The position numbers and the translations under genes are program-made. This document shows, one piece after another, positions 8,804 to 18,225 of a stretch of DNA of 64,000 nt; position 1 is the stretch's first letter, and each line of letters opens with the position of its first letter. This DNA comes from Bradyrhizobium sp. LMTR 3 (lineage in GTDB: Bacteria > Pseudomonadota > Alphaproteobacteria > Rhizobiales > Xanthobacteraceae). The notes below the pieces were generated by a model. It was not told where the DNA came from, ran no database searches, and saw only the letters and a program-made list of their open reading frames with translations. Location of the stretch: positions 186,001-250,000 of the forward strand of contig NZ_MAXC01000023.1 of assembly GCF_001693485.1 (NCBI RefSeq), given 5' to 3'.

Positions 8804-9814
8804 ATGGTGGATTTATTCGGCATGTTCCGTCGACGCCCCGCGAAACGCGGCCCTGTGGGCTTTGCGCGTTCGCGCGAGGACATCACCGCGCTCGGCGATT
8901 CCTTCGGCGACATGCTGGCGAGCCCGGTGCGCGATGCGCCGCCAATGGCACGTTCGGCTTCGCTGCCCGGGCTGGAATTGCCGCAGCCCGACCCCCATGT
9001 CGAACCGCCGCGCCAGGACAGAGCGCGCCCCCGCACGCAGGCACCGCGTCCCAAGTCCAATGGCGGCGAAGCGCCGCGCCTGATCAAGCGACCCGGCTTT
9101 CTCGCAGTGCATAGCGTGGAAAAAAGTTTTGGCACGCGGCAAGTGGTGCGCGGCGTCAGCATCTATGTTCGCCGCGGCGAGGCTGTCGGCCTGCTCGGCC
9201 CGAACGGCGCCGGCAAGACCACCGTGTTCTACATGATCACCGGCCTGATCAAGGCGGATCGCGGCGCCATCGAACTCGACGGTCACGACGTGACGCAACT
9301 GCCGATGTATCAGCGCGCGCGGCTCGGCATCGGCTATCTGCCGCAGGAAGCCTCGATCTTTCGTGGCCTCACCGTCGAACAGAATATTCGCGCCGTGCTC
9401 GAAGTCGTCGAGCCCAACCGCAAGAAGCGGGAGGCCGAACTCAATTCGCTGCTCGATGAATTCAACATCACGCGCCTGCGCAAATCGCCATCGATCGCGC
9501 TCTCCGGCGGCGAGCGTCGCCGCGTCGAAATTGCGCGCGCGCTGGCGACGCGTCCGAACTACATGCTGCTGGACGAGCCCTTTGCCGGCATCGATCCGAT
9601 CGCGGTCGGCGACATTCAGGATCTGGTCCGCCACCTGACCAACCGCGGCATCGGCGTCCTGATCACCGACCACAATGTGCGCGAAACGCTCGGCCTCACC
9701 GACCGCGCCTACATCGTCTATGCCGGGCAGATCCTGACCGAGGGCAGTCCGGAAGAGATCGTCAACGATCCGGATGTACGCCGTCTTTACCTTGGCGAGG
9801 AATTCCGACTATAG
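8804..9814 (+). CDS. lptB: LPS export ABC transporter ATPase LptB, N-terminally extended
   Basis: Cytoplasmic ATPase of the LptB2FG complex, which extracts LPS from the inner membrane. The ABC domain covers about residues 98-336: Walker A G-P-N-G-A-G-K-T at 132-139, signature L-S-G-G-E-R-R-R, Walker B LLDEPFAGIDP, and an H-loop in ITDHNVRETL. These match LptB closely. Unlike the about 240-residue E. coli enzyme it carries about 95 extra N-terminal residues, rich in Pro, Arg and Ala and probably disordered. The ATG at 8804 opens the frame; the 194-base gap before it contains a perfect palindrome TTCGCTAGCGAA at 8736-8747. rpoN follows. Confidence 0.93.
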   Translation: MVDLFGMFRRRPAKRGPVGFARSREDITALGDSFGDMLASPVRDAPPMARSASLPGLELPQPDPHVEPPRQDRARPRTQAPRPKSNGGEAPRLIKRPGFLAVHSVEKSFGTRQVVRGVSIYVRRGEAVGLLGPNGAGKTTVFYMITGLIKADRGAIELDGHDVTQLPMYQRARLGIGYLPQEASIFRGLTVEQNIRAVLEVVEPNRKKREAELNSLLDEFNITRLRKSPSIALSGGERRRVEIARALATRPNYMLLDEPFAGIDPIAVGDIQDLVRHLTNRGIGVLITDHNVRETLGLTDRAYIVYAGQILTEGSPEEIVNDPDVRRLYLGEEFRL

Positions 9815-10018
9815 CGCACGACCGCCAAAATATCGGCGGTTCAGTCCTAAGGTATTACATTCAATCAGAATTTTCTGGCGCGCCCGGGAGCGGCTCGGCT
9901 TCCACAGTCGCGGATCGCGCCTTAGCCCAATTTTCGCGTTCGTCAAGGCGTGTACAAGGGCGCTGGACTAAGATAAGCAAGAATCGGACCAACTTTTAGT
10001 GGATCGGTTCTTGGCCTC

Positions 10019-11668
10019 ATGGCGCTGACGCAGAGATTAGAGTTCCGGCAGTCGCAGTCGCTGGTGATGACGCCGCAACTGATGCAGGCGATCAAGCTCC
10101 TGCAACTGTCGAATCTCGACCTCTCGGCTTTCGTCGAGGAGGAGTTGGAGCGCAATCCGCTGCTGGACCGGGCCAGCGACGGCCCCGAACCGCCGGTTGC
10201 CGGCGAGCCGGCACCCGAACGCGCCGAATTCGCCGATTCCGGCAGCTATGGCGAGGATGGCGGCGGCGATGCCTCCGATATGAGCATTGGCCCAGGGAGC
10301 GAGACCTTCGAGCCCGGCCAGGAGGAGTGGCTGAACCGCGACCTCGGCAGCCGGACCGAGATCGAGCAGACGCTCGACACCCGGCTCGACAACGTCTTTT
10401 CCGAAGAGCCCGCCGAAGCCGCCGCGCGCGCCGCACAGGACGCGGCGCCGACCGCCTATACCGAATGGGGCGGGGGCGCCTCCAACGACGATGAATACAA
10501 TCTGGAAGCCTTCGTCGCCGCCGAGGTGACGCTATCCGGCCACCTCGCCGAACAGCTCGCGGTCGCCTTCAGCGCGCCGGCGCAGCGCATGATCGGGCAG
10601 TACCTCATCGATCTGGTCGACGATGCCGGCTATCTGCCGCCGGATCTGGGGCAGGCTGCCGAGCGCCTGGGCGCCTCGCAGGCGGACGTCGATGCCGTGC
10701 TCGCGGTGCTGCAGACGTTCGATCCGCCCGGCGTCTGCGCGCGGAACCTGAGCGAATGCCTAGCGATCCAGCTCCGCGAACTCAACCGCTACGACCCGGC
10801 CATGCAGGCGCTGGTGGAAAATCTCGATCTGCTGGCGCGGCGCGACATTGCGTCGTTGCGCAAACTGTGTGGCGTCGACGACGAAGACATCACCGACATG
10901 ATCGGCGAGATCCGGCGTCTCGATCCGAAGCCCGGCCTCAAGTTCGGCTCGGCGCGCACGCAGACCATGGTGCCCGACGTCTATGTGCGGCCCGGCCCGG
11001 ACGGCGGATGGCATGTCGAACTCAACAGCGACACCTTGCCGCGCGTGCTGGTCAATCAGGTCTATTACACCGAGCTGTCGAAGACGATCCGCAAGGACGG
11101 CGACAAATCCTATTTCAGCGACTGCCTGCAGAACGCGACCTGGCTGGTGCGCGCGCTCGATCAGCGCGCCCGCACCATCCTGAAGGTCGCCACCGAAATC
11201 GTCCGCCAGCAGGACGGGTTCTTCACCCATGGCGTCGCGCATCTGCGACCGCTGAATTTGAAAGCGGTGGCGGACGCGATCCAGATGCATGAATCCACGG
11301 TGTCGCGAGTCACCGCCAACAAATACATGGCGACCAATCGCGGCAGTTTTGAGCTGAAATATTTCTTTACCGCCTCGATTGCTTCAGCCGACGGTGGCGA
11401 GGCGCATTCGGCGGAAGCGGTTCGCCACCACATCAAGCAATTGATCGACGCGGAAGCGCCGAGCGCGATCCTCTCCGACGACACCATCGTGGAACGATTG
11501 CGTGAATCGGGCATTGATATTGCCCGCCGCACGGTCGCGAAGTACCGCGAAGCCATGCGCATTCCTTCTTCGGTCCAGCGCCGCCGCGACAAACAGAGCA
11601 TGCTCGGTAACGCCCTTTCCGCTCCCGCCACTTCCTCCGACCGGTCCCGCGATACGGCGCCGGCCTGA
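10019..11668 (+). CDS. rpoN: RNA polymerase sigma-54 factor RpoN
   Basis: Sigma factor for nitrogen-related and other enhancer-dependent promoters. All regions are visible: the Gln-rich N-terminal activator-contact region (LVMTPQLMQAIKLLQL), an acidic linker (about residues 50-150), the core-binding domain, a helix-turn-helix, and the RpoN box A-R-R-T-V-A-K-Y-R near residue 515. Length 549 is slightly above the E. coli protein because of the acidic linker. The order lptB-rpoN-hpf-ptsN is conserved across many proteobacteria and links sigma-54 with the nitrogen PTS. Confidence 0.97.
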   Translation: MALTQRLEFRQSQSLVMTPQLMQAIKLLQLSNLDLSAFVEEELERNPLLDRASDGPEPPVAGEPAPERAEFADSGSYGEDGGGDASDMSIGPGSETFEPGQEEWLNRDLGSRTEIEQTLDTRLDNVFSEEPAEAAARAAQDAAPTAYTEWGGGASNDDEYNLEAFVAAEVTLSGHLAEQLAVAFSAPAQRMIGQYLIDLVDDAGYLPPDLGQAAERLGASQADVDAVLAVLQTFDPPGVCARNLSECLAIQLRELNRYDPAMQALVENLDLLARRDIASLRKLCGVDDEDITDMIGEIRRLDPKPGLKFGSARTQTMVPDVYVRPGPDGGWHVELNSDTLPRVLVNQVYYTELSKTIRKDGDKSYFSDCLQNATWLVRALDQRARTILKVATEIVRQQDGFFTHGVAHLRPLNLKAVADAIQMHESTVSRVTANKYMATNRGSFELKYFFTASIASADGGEAHSAEAVRHHIKQLIDAEAPSAILSDDTIVERLRESGIDIARRTVAKYREAMRIPSSVQRRRDKQSMLGNALSAPATSSDRSRDTAPA

Positions 11669-11799
11669 TTGCGTTCGCGTCAGATCGCGATAGTCTCGGT
11701 TCCCGCCAGAGTATGATCCATGAAGGGGAGGCTACGGGTACATCGACAGGATTCACCCTCCAAAAACCAGAGCAGTCGAGGCATCAAGCGAGGCATCAA

Positions 11800-12402
11800 A
11801 TGACCCTTCGAATCTCCGGGAAGAGCATCAGCATCGGCGAGGCGCTTCGTTCGCGCGTCAACGAGCGCACCGATGAGGTCCTGCGGAAATATTTCGATGG
11901 CAATTATTCCGGCCACATCACGCTGAGCAAGGACGGCTTCGGCTTCCGCACCGATTGCGCACTGCATCTGGACTCCGGGATTACGCTGGAGGCCGATTCC
12001 AATGCTCCCGATGCCTATGCCAGCGCCGACCAGGCGCTCTTGATGATCGAGAAGCGCCTGCGCCGCTACAAGAGCCGGCTGAAGGACCGCTCGGCCCGCA
12101 AGGCCTATGCGGCCTCCGCGGCGCTGGCCGAGATCGATAGCCCGGTGCTCGATGCGCCGAGCTATGTGATCGAGGCGCCGGCGGGAGGCGAGGAGGAGGT
12201 CACATCCTATAGCCCCGTCATCATCGCGGAGGCGACCACGTCGCTGAAACGGCTTTCGGTCAGCGAGGCGGTCATGGAACTCGATCTGACGGGAGCCGCC
12301 TGCATCGTGTTTCAGCACGGGTCCAGCGGCCGGGTGAACATCATTTATCGTCGGCCGGACGGCAATGTCGGCTGGATCGATCCTCCCTCGGTTACCCCCT
12401 GA
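11800..12402 (+). CDS. hpf: ribosome hibernation promoting factor, long form
   Basis: Binds the 30S A/P-site region and drives 100S dimer formation in stationary phase. The N-terminal S30AE domain (about residues 1-105, MTLRISGKSISIGEALRSR) is followed by a linker and the C-terminal dimerisation domain (about 145-200, LSVSEAVMELDLTGAACIVFQ...GRVNIIYRRPDGNVGWIDP). This marks the long-form HPF found in most bacteria. The 200-residue reading starts at the ATG at 11800; an upstream in-frame extension of 29 residues lacks family similarity. Located between rpoN and ptsN as usual. Confidence 0.94.
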   Translation: MTLRISGKSISIGEALRSRVNERTDEVLRKYFDGNYSGHITLSKDGFGFRTDCALHLDSGITLEADSNAPDAYASADQALLMIEKRLRRYKSRLKDRSARKAYAASAALAEIDSPVLDAPSYVIEAPAGGEEEVTSYSPVIIAEATTSLKRLSVSEAVMELDLTGAACIVFQHGSSGRVNIIYRRPDGNVGWIDPPSVTP

Positions 12403-12635
12403 GATCTATGCCCGATGGCATTGACGCCCCCATTGGCCCTCCCTATGGTCCGCCGCGCTTTAAGCATTGGGGTGCAGGAACTGGCCCCTCGGGAGTTGGC
12501 ACCGCGCGCGCGTTGGAGTAGAAGCCGTGCAAATCGGGACCCGGGCTTAACCCCGCCTCCGTCTCATCTTCTTGACGCCCCGGTTCTAGAACCTATCCTC
12601 GCAACCTGACGGTTTAATTCACCTCGGAACGCCCC

Positions 12636-13097
12636 ATGACGATTACCGATCTGGTCGCACCCGAGGCGATTCTCCCCGCTTTGAAGGTCATCAGCAAGAA
12701 GCAGGCGCTGCAGGAGCTGGCGGCGCGTGCTTCAGCCCTCACCGGCCAGAACGAACGCTCGGTGTTCGAGGTGCTGTTGCAGCGGGAGAAACTGGGCACC
12801 ACCGCGGTGGGCTATGGCGTCGCCATTCCGCACGGCAAACTGCCGAAACTGGAAAAGCTGTTCGGGTTGTTCGCCCGTCTGGAACGCCCGATCGATTTCG
12901 AGGCGATGGACGGCCAGCCGGTCGACCTGATCTTCCTGCTGCTGGCCCCGGAAGGCGCCGGCGCCGATCATTTGAAGGCACTGGCGCGGATCGCGCGCCT
13001 GTTGCGCGATCAGGACGTCGCCAAGAAGCTCCGCGCCTCCCGCGACGCCCAGGCGATTTATTCGGTGCTGGCGCTGCCGCCGGCCAGCGCAGCCTAG
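12636..13097 (+). CDS. ptsN: PTS IIA-like nitrogen regulatory protein PtsN
   Basis: EIIA-Ntr, phosphorylated through EI-Ntr and NPr. It signals nitrogen and potassium status, in rhizobia partly by contacting transporters and sensor kinases. The 153-residue EIIA-2 domain has the phospho-acceptor His at residue 66 in V-A-I-P-H-G-K. Length and motif match the family. The 233-base gap from hpf suggests its own promoter. Confidence 0.95.
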   Translation: MTITDLVAPEAILPALKVISKKQALQELAARASALTGQNERSVFEVLLQREKLGTTAVGYGVAIPHGKLPKLEKLFGLFARLERPIDFEAMDGQPVDLIFLLLAPEGAGADHLKALARIARLLRDQDVAKKLRASRDAQAIYSVLALPPASAA

Positions 13098-13215
13098 ATT
13101 CCCTTAGGAGCGGTGTTTCTCTTTTCGGTAGAGAACAGGTTAAACGCAATTTTAAGCTAAATAGCGGTTATTTCGGGTGCTGGGATTTTTTCCATTTTGC
13201 CCGGAGAACATTGCC

Positions 13216-14904
13216 ATGACGCTGCGCCTGACGATTTCGCGCGCAATTTTGATTTTCGGACTGGTTACCGCCTTAGGCCTCGGTGCCGTGATTGCCACCA
13301 GCGTTTATGCGCTGTCGCAGCTCAAGGTCGGTGGCCCGCTCTATAGCCAGATCAAGCTCGGCAACGACCTCATCGCCGACATCCTGCCGCCGCCCGAATA
13401 TGTCATCGAGGCCTATCTCGAGGCGACCCTCGTGCTGCACGATCCCGCGAAGCTTTCGGCTCATCGCGACAGGATTGCGCAGCTCAAGAAGGAATATGAC
13501 GAGCGGCACGATTTCTGGACCAAATCCGATCTCGATCCGGTGCTGAAGACGAAGCTGGTCGAGAAATCCGACAGCGAGGTGCGCCGCTTCTGGACCGCAA
13601 TCCAGGACGGCCTGTTGCCTGCGCTCGCCAAGGGCGACGGCACGGCTGCGGCGAAATCCTATGCCGAGATCACTGCACGCTATACCGCGCACCGCGCCAT
13701 CATCGACGACATCGTCAAGCAGACCACCGAGCAGAACGCGGCGACGGAGGTCGCGGCGACGGGGCGCGTGAGCACGTTCACGTGGGTGCTGTGGGGCGTT
13801 TCGGCCGCGGTATTTCTGGTCATCGGCGCCGGCATTTTCGGTGTGGCATTCGGCGTCATACGCCCCATCGCCGCAATGACCGACGTGATGAAGGGTCTTG
13901 CCGGCGGCGATCTCTCTGTCTCGGTCCCGGCCCTCAGCCGCGACGACGAAGTCGGCGCCATGGCGCGCGCGGTTCAGGTGTTCAAGGAAAACGCGCTGCG
14001 CGTTCAGTCGATGGAACAGGAGCAGGCAAGTCTGAAGTCGAAGGCCGAAGGCGAACGCAAGGTCGCGATGCAGCAGATGGCCGATGGCTTCGATGCCGCG
14101 ATTGGAAAGATCATCCAGACCGTATCGACTGCTTCATCCGAACTCGAATCATCGGCCGGACAGCTAACCAAGACCGCCGAAGTGACCCAGATGCTCTCGG
14201 CAACCGTTGCCTCCGCATCGGAGCAATCCTCGGCCAACGCGCAGTCCGCCGCGGCAGCCGCGGAAGAGATGGCCTCGTCGGTGTCTGAGATCGGCCGCCA
14301 GGTTCAGGATTCGCACAAGATATCCCGCGAGGCGGTCAGCCAGGTCGAGCAGACCAACGCGCGGATTGCCGATCTCGCCCAGTCCGCCAGCCGGATCGGC
14401 GAAGTGGTCAAGATGATCAGCGCGGTTGCCGAGCAGACCAACCTGCTGGCGCTGAACGCCACGATCGAAGCGGCGCGCGCCGGCGAGGCGGGACGCGGAT
14501 TTGCCGTCGTCGCCTCCGAGGTCAAGGCGCTTGCCGCGCAGACCGCGAAAGCGACCGAGGAAATCAGCGAGCAGATCGGCCAGATGCAATCGGCGACCAA
14601 TCAGTCGGTGTCGGCGATCCAGGAAATCGGCGGCACGATCGGCCGCATCGCGGAAATCTCGCAGGCAATCGCGGCGGCGGTGGAAGAGCAGGGCGCAACA
14701 ACCCAGGAGATCTCGCGCAACGTGCAGCAGGCGGCGCAGGGCGCCACACAGGTCGCGGGCAGCATCACCGACGTCAACCGCGGCGCGACCGATACCGGCG
14801 CGGCATCGACGCATGTGCACGGTCTGGCCCGCTCGCTGCTGGGACAGAGCAATCATCTCAAGGGCGAAGTGGAGAAATTCCTCTCGACCGTGCGCGCGGC
14901 CTAG
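13216..14904 (+). CDS. methyl-accepting chemotaxis protein
   Basis: Transmembrane chemoreceptor of 562 residues. Order: TM1 (about 9-35), a periplasmic four-helix-like ligand domain (36-190), TM2 (about 192-218, WVLWGVSAAVFLVIGAGIFG), HAMP (about 215-270), and a cytoplasmic MA coiled coil with the signalling tip VAEQTNLLALNATIEAARAG and neighbouring E/Q methylation-site-like positions. The periplasmic domain lacks an obvious dCache or sCache motif, so the ligand is unknown. The ATG at 13216 follows CGGAGA. No che genes are nearby, so it is an orphan receptor. Confidence 0.93.
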   Translation: MTLRLTISRAILIFGLVTALGLGAVIATSVYALSQLKVGGPLYSQIKLGNDLIADILPPPEYVIEAYLEATLVLHDPAKLSAHRDRIAQLKKEYDERHDFWTKSDLDPVLKTKLVEKSDSEVRRFWTAIQDGLLPALAKGDGTAAAKSYAEITARYTAHRAIIDDIVKQTTEQNAATEVAATGRVSTFTWVLWGVSAAVFLVIGAGIFGVAFGVIRPIAAMTDVMKGLAGGDLSVSVPALSRDDEVGAMARAVQVFKENALRVQSMEQEQASLKSKAEGERKVAMQQMADGFDAAIGKIIQTVSTASSELESSAGQLTKTAEVTQMLSATVASASEQSSANAQSAAAAAEEMASSVSEIGRQVQDSHKISREAVSQVEQTNARIADLAQSASRIGEVVKMISAVAEQTNLLALNATIEAARAGEAGRGFAVVASEVKALAAQTAKATEEISEQIGQMQSATNQSVSAIQEIGGTIGRIAEISQAIAAAVEEQGATTQEISRNVQQAAQGATQVAGSITDVNRGATDTGAASTHVHGLARSLLGQSNHLKGEVEKFLSTVRAA

Positions 14905-15032
14905 AGCCTTTTCGGTTCTGATTGAATCGGAACCGGGCTCTAGATTCTTGTTTTGACGCGTTTTCTTGACGCGAACCGGCGTCCACCCCGGATCAAGTCC
15001 GGGGCAGGCTTTCGCTGGAAAACGCTCTGGCC
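14902..15032. repeat. interspersed repeat, family A copy 2
   Basis: Same blocks as 3655-3770: AGAGCCTTTTCGGTTCTG with GAACCGGGCTCTAG, then GTTTTGACGCGTTTTC, GACGCGAACCGG and GGAAAACGCTCTGG. A short palindrome (CACCCCGGATCAAGTCCGGGG) sits inside this copy and not the other, as if a second element had inserted. It begins in the stop codon of the chemoreceptor gene. Confidence 0.78.
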
Positions 15033-15056
15033 GGATTGGAATTTGCTATTAACGAA

Positions 15057-15081
15057 GATACGCGGGCGATGCCCGCGTATC
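15057..15081. terminator. hairpin between convergent mcp and DUF1150 genes
   Basis: A perfect 11-bp stem GATACGCGGGC / GCCCGCGTATC with a 3-nt loop. It lies between convergent genes, so it may stop or stabilise transcripts from either side. No long T run follows. Confidence 0.5.
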
Positions 15082-15181
15082 CGAAACTCTCTTCTCGCAT
15101 TCACGCGGCATCAGATCAGGCGATGCCGGCGAGGCTTCGTCAGTGACAGCAGCAATAGCTGCGTCAGCGACGAGAGCCGCG

Positions 15182-15448
15182 TCAGTGCACGCTGACCGCC
15201 TGAAGCTCGTTGCTCCACGCGTTGGCGATCGCAGCTTCCCGGCTGTCGGTCAGCATGATCGGGGTGCCGTCGGCGGCATGCAGCGCGAACAGTTTCAGCC
15301 CTGGCGCGATTTTCGGCGCTTGCGGAAACAGTCCCGGCACGTCCTCGGAACGAACTTGTTTCACGTAGGCGATATGGCCTTCACCAAGATGGGCCAGCGC
15401 CTCAACGGAAACCTTTTCGGATTCGAAGGTCACACTCATGTCACTCAT
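15182..15448 (-). CDS. DUF1150 family protein
   Basis: A small 88-residue protein of the DUF1150 family, found next to small heat-shock genes in alphaproteobacteria; function unknown. The start at 15448 (MSDMSVTFESEKVS) has AGGAG on the minus strand at suitable spacing, and longer upstream reading is unlikely. It lies 52 bases downstream of hsp20 on the same strand, so it is probably transcribed from the hsp20 heat-shock promoter. Core segments are HLGEGHIAYVK and LFALHAADGTPIMLTDSREAAIANA. Confidence 0.85.
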   Translation of the reverse strand: MSDMSVTFESEKVSVEALAHLGEGHIAYVKQVRSEDVPGLFPQAPKIAPGLKLFALHAADGTPIMLTDSREAAIANAWSNELQAVSVH

Positions 15449-15500
15449 GGTCTCGACTCCTCTGGAGACTAAGCGGTCGAGTCCGCTCCTTGTTCCACTA

Positions 15501-15926
15501 TTATTCGTGCTCATTGATAGCGATTGTCTTAACGACCCTTTCAGGCTCCGGCCTGGCAAGGTCGATCGACAACAGCCCGTTTTTCAAATCCGCGCCCAGC
15601 ACGTGCATCCCCTCCGCCAGCACGAAGGTGCGCTGGAAGTGGCGCGCGGCGATGCCGCGATGGATGTATTGCCGGGCCTTGTCGTCCTGCTGGCGGCCCC
15701 GGATCACGAGCTGGTTTTCCTCAATGGTCACATCGAGTTGGTCACGGGTAAAACCCGCTACCGCCAGTGTGATGCGCAACCGTTCAGGCTGGCCGTTGGC
15801 GCGGTCACACCGCTCGATGTTGTAGGGAGGATAGCCGTCGGCGCCTTTGACGACGCGATCGAGCGCACGCTCAATTTCGTCGAACCCAAGCAGGAACGGA
15901 CTTGATAACGAAGGAACACGAGACAT
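15501..15926 (-). CDS. small heat-shock protein, Hsp20 family
   Basis: An ATP-independent holdase of 141 residues. The N-terminal arm (LSSPFLLGFDEIERAL) resembles IbpA-type proteins. The alpha-crystallin domain spans about residues 37-125: YNIERCDRA, LRITLAVAGFTRDQLDVTIEENQLVIRG, and the A-x-x-x-R-x-F signature seen as IAARHFQRTFVLAEGM followed by LKNGLLSIDL. It starts at the ATG at 15926 with GAGAGGA upstream. The leader carries a sigma-32-like promoter and a hairpin around the Shine-Dalgarno. The next gene, DUF1150, is likely in the same transcript. Confidence 0.93.
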   Translation of the reverse strand: MSRVPSLSSPFLLGFDEIERALDRVVKGADGYPPYNIERCDRANGQPERLRITLAVAGFTRDQLDVTIEENQLVIRGRQQDDKARQYIHRGIAARHFQRTFVLAEGMHVLGADLKNGLLSIDLARPEPERVVKTIAINEHE

Positions 15927-15928
15927 CA

Positions 15929-15952
15929 CAAAGTCCTCTCGAAGCGACTTTG
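15929..15952 (-). promoter_or_regulatory. hairpin around the hsp20 ribosome binding site
   Basis: On the minus strand, a perfect 7-bp stem CAAAGTC / GACTTTG encloses a 10-nt loop holding most of the GAGAGGA Shine-Dalgarno. The stem ends two bases before the ATG. Position and length suit a translation-blocking structure that heat could open. No ROSE or fourU consensus is claimed. Confidence 0.5.
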
Positions 15953-16013
15953 AGGGGCCCTTGCGGCGCCCCATTCAACCGGCCGGCCGACTTGCCGTCC
16001 GGTCAGGAGGGAA

Positions 16014-16041
16014 TATGGGGGTGATTTGGGGAGGGTTCAAG
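16014..16041 (-). promoter_or_regulatory. sigma-32 (RpoH) type promoter of hsp20
   Basis: Minus strand: CTTGAA (16041-16036), 14 bases, then CCCCCATA (16021-16014). This closely fits the heat-shock sigma consensus CTTGAA-N13/15-CCCCATNT. The start of transcription would be near 16007, giving a leader of about 80 nt. Confidence 0.75.
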
Positions 16042-16086
16042 CACCTCTGAACGCTGCGTAAATCGCCGGTGGTGGGGTTTTCCACC

Positions 16087-16187
16087 GTCATTCCGGGGCG
16101 AAGCGAAGCGCCGAACTATGGGGCGCCCCTTGCGCCCCGAGAATCTCGAGATTCCGGGTCTGGTCCTTGGGACCATCCCGGAATGAC
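16087..16187. repeat. palindromic intergenic repeat between hsp20 and ugpC
   Basis: The terminal arms GTCATTCCGGG (16087) and CCCGGAATGAC (16177) pair perfectly over 11 bp. An internal GAATCTCGAGATTC is self-complementary. It shares the start GTCATTCCGGGGCG with the repeat at 1571. Confidence 0.75.
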
Positions 16188-17273
<1,086 letters not shown>

Positions 17274-17284
17274 CAAGTGTTCTC

Positions 17285-17372
17285 AGCGAATAGGGAGTAG
17301 CGAATAGAGAAGAGAGCGCGCCGACGAGGGGAACGAAAAATCCTATTCGCTACTCGCCATTCGCTATTCGCC
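17285..17372. repeat. inverted repeat inside the ugp operon (ugpE-ugpC gap)
   Basis: The left arm contains AGCGAATAGGGAGTAGCGAA (17285) and the right arm CTATTCGCTACTCGCCATTC (17343) followed by GCTATTCGCC. Each arm is itself a tandem of AGCGAATAG-like units, so several foldings are possible. It fills almost the whole 103-base gap. Confidence 0.78.
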
Positions 17373-17376
17373 ATAT

Positions 17377-18225
17377 TCACTTTTCCGTCTGGACCAGGCC
17401 GCGCACGAACAGCCGCTGCATGAATATGACCACCGCGACCGGCGGCAGCATGGCCAGGACCGCAGTTGCCATTGCGAGCTGCCATTCGGCCAATTCGTCG
17501 GTCGCCACCAGCATCTTCTTGATGCCGATCACGATGGTCTGCATCGAATCCTGCGTCGTGATCAAAAGCGGCCAGAGATATTGATTCCAGCCATAGATGA
17601 ACTGGATGACGAACAGCGCCGCCATGGTCGTCACCGACAGCGGCAGGAGCGTATCCCAAAAGAAGCGGAAGGGGCCGGCGCCGTCGATGCGCGAGGCTTC
17701 CAGGAGTTCATCCGGCACGGTCATGAAGAACTGGCGGAACAGCAGCGTGCCGGTGGCGGATGCAATCAGCGGCAGGATCAGGCCGGCATAGGTGTCGAGC
17801 AGGCGCAAATCGGCGACCACCTTGTAGGTCGGGTAGATGCGCACTTCGACCGGCAGCATCAGCGTGATGAAGATGATCCAGAACGCGGTCTTGCGGAAGG
17901 GGAAGCGGAAATAGACCACCGCATAGGCCGACAGGATCGAGATGAAGATCTTGCCCACCGCAATGCCGATCGCCGAGACGAAGGAATTGATCAGCATGTT
18001 GGCCACCGGCTCGCGGCTGGTGCGCGAGCCGCCGACGAAGATGGCGCGGTAGTAATTTTCCAGCGTGCGGCTGCCGGGCACAGCCGGCATGTGGCCGCCG
18101 ACCACGGTCGCCGCGTCATGGGTCGAGGCGACCAGCGCGAGATAAACCGGGAAAGCGACGATGAAGATGCCAAGCGTCAGGATGGCGTAGGCGATGAAAT
18201 CGGTGAGCGGGCGATGCTCGACCAT
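17377..18225 (-). CDS. ugpE: sn-glycerol-3-phosphate ABC transporter permease UgpE
   Basis: Inner-membrane permease of 282 residues with six predicted membrane segments, the first near residues 10-33 (FIAYAILTLGIFIVAFPVYLAL). The BPD-transporter coupling loop is E-A-S-R-I-D-G-A-G-P-F-R-F-F-W at about residues 190-204, the EAA motif that contacts UgpC. It overlaps the ugpA stop by one base (TGATG), which couples their translation. MalG-type fold. Confidence 0.93.
   Translation of the reverse strand: MVEHRPLTDFIAYAILTLGIFIVAFPVYLALVASTHDAATVVGGHMPAVPGSRTLENYYRAIFVGGSRTSREPVANMLINSFVSAIGIAVGKIFISILSAYAVVYFRFPFRKTAFWIIFITLMLPVEVRIYPTYKVVADLRLLDTYAGLILPLIASATGTLLFRQFFMTVPDELLEASRIDGAGPFRFFWDTLLPLSVTTMAALFVIQFIYGWNQYLWPLLITTQDSMQTIVIGIKKMLVATDELAEWQLAMATAVLAMLPPVAVVIFMQRLFVRGLVQTEK

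Noticed and set aside
12490..12515. Possible sigma-54 promoter (TTGGCAC with GC ten bases later) before ptsN
   Set aside because: The -12 element is GCGC rather than TTGC, and the stretch is a simple GC repeat.
13140..13155. TTAA-N8-TTAA upstream of the chemoreceptor gene as a CtrA site
   Set aside because: The CtrA consensus needs N7, and the flanking bases do not match.
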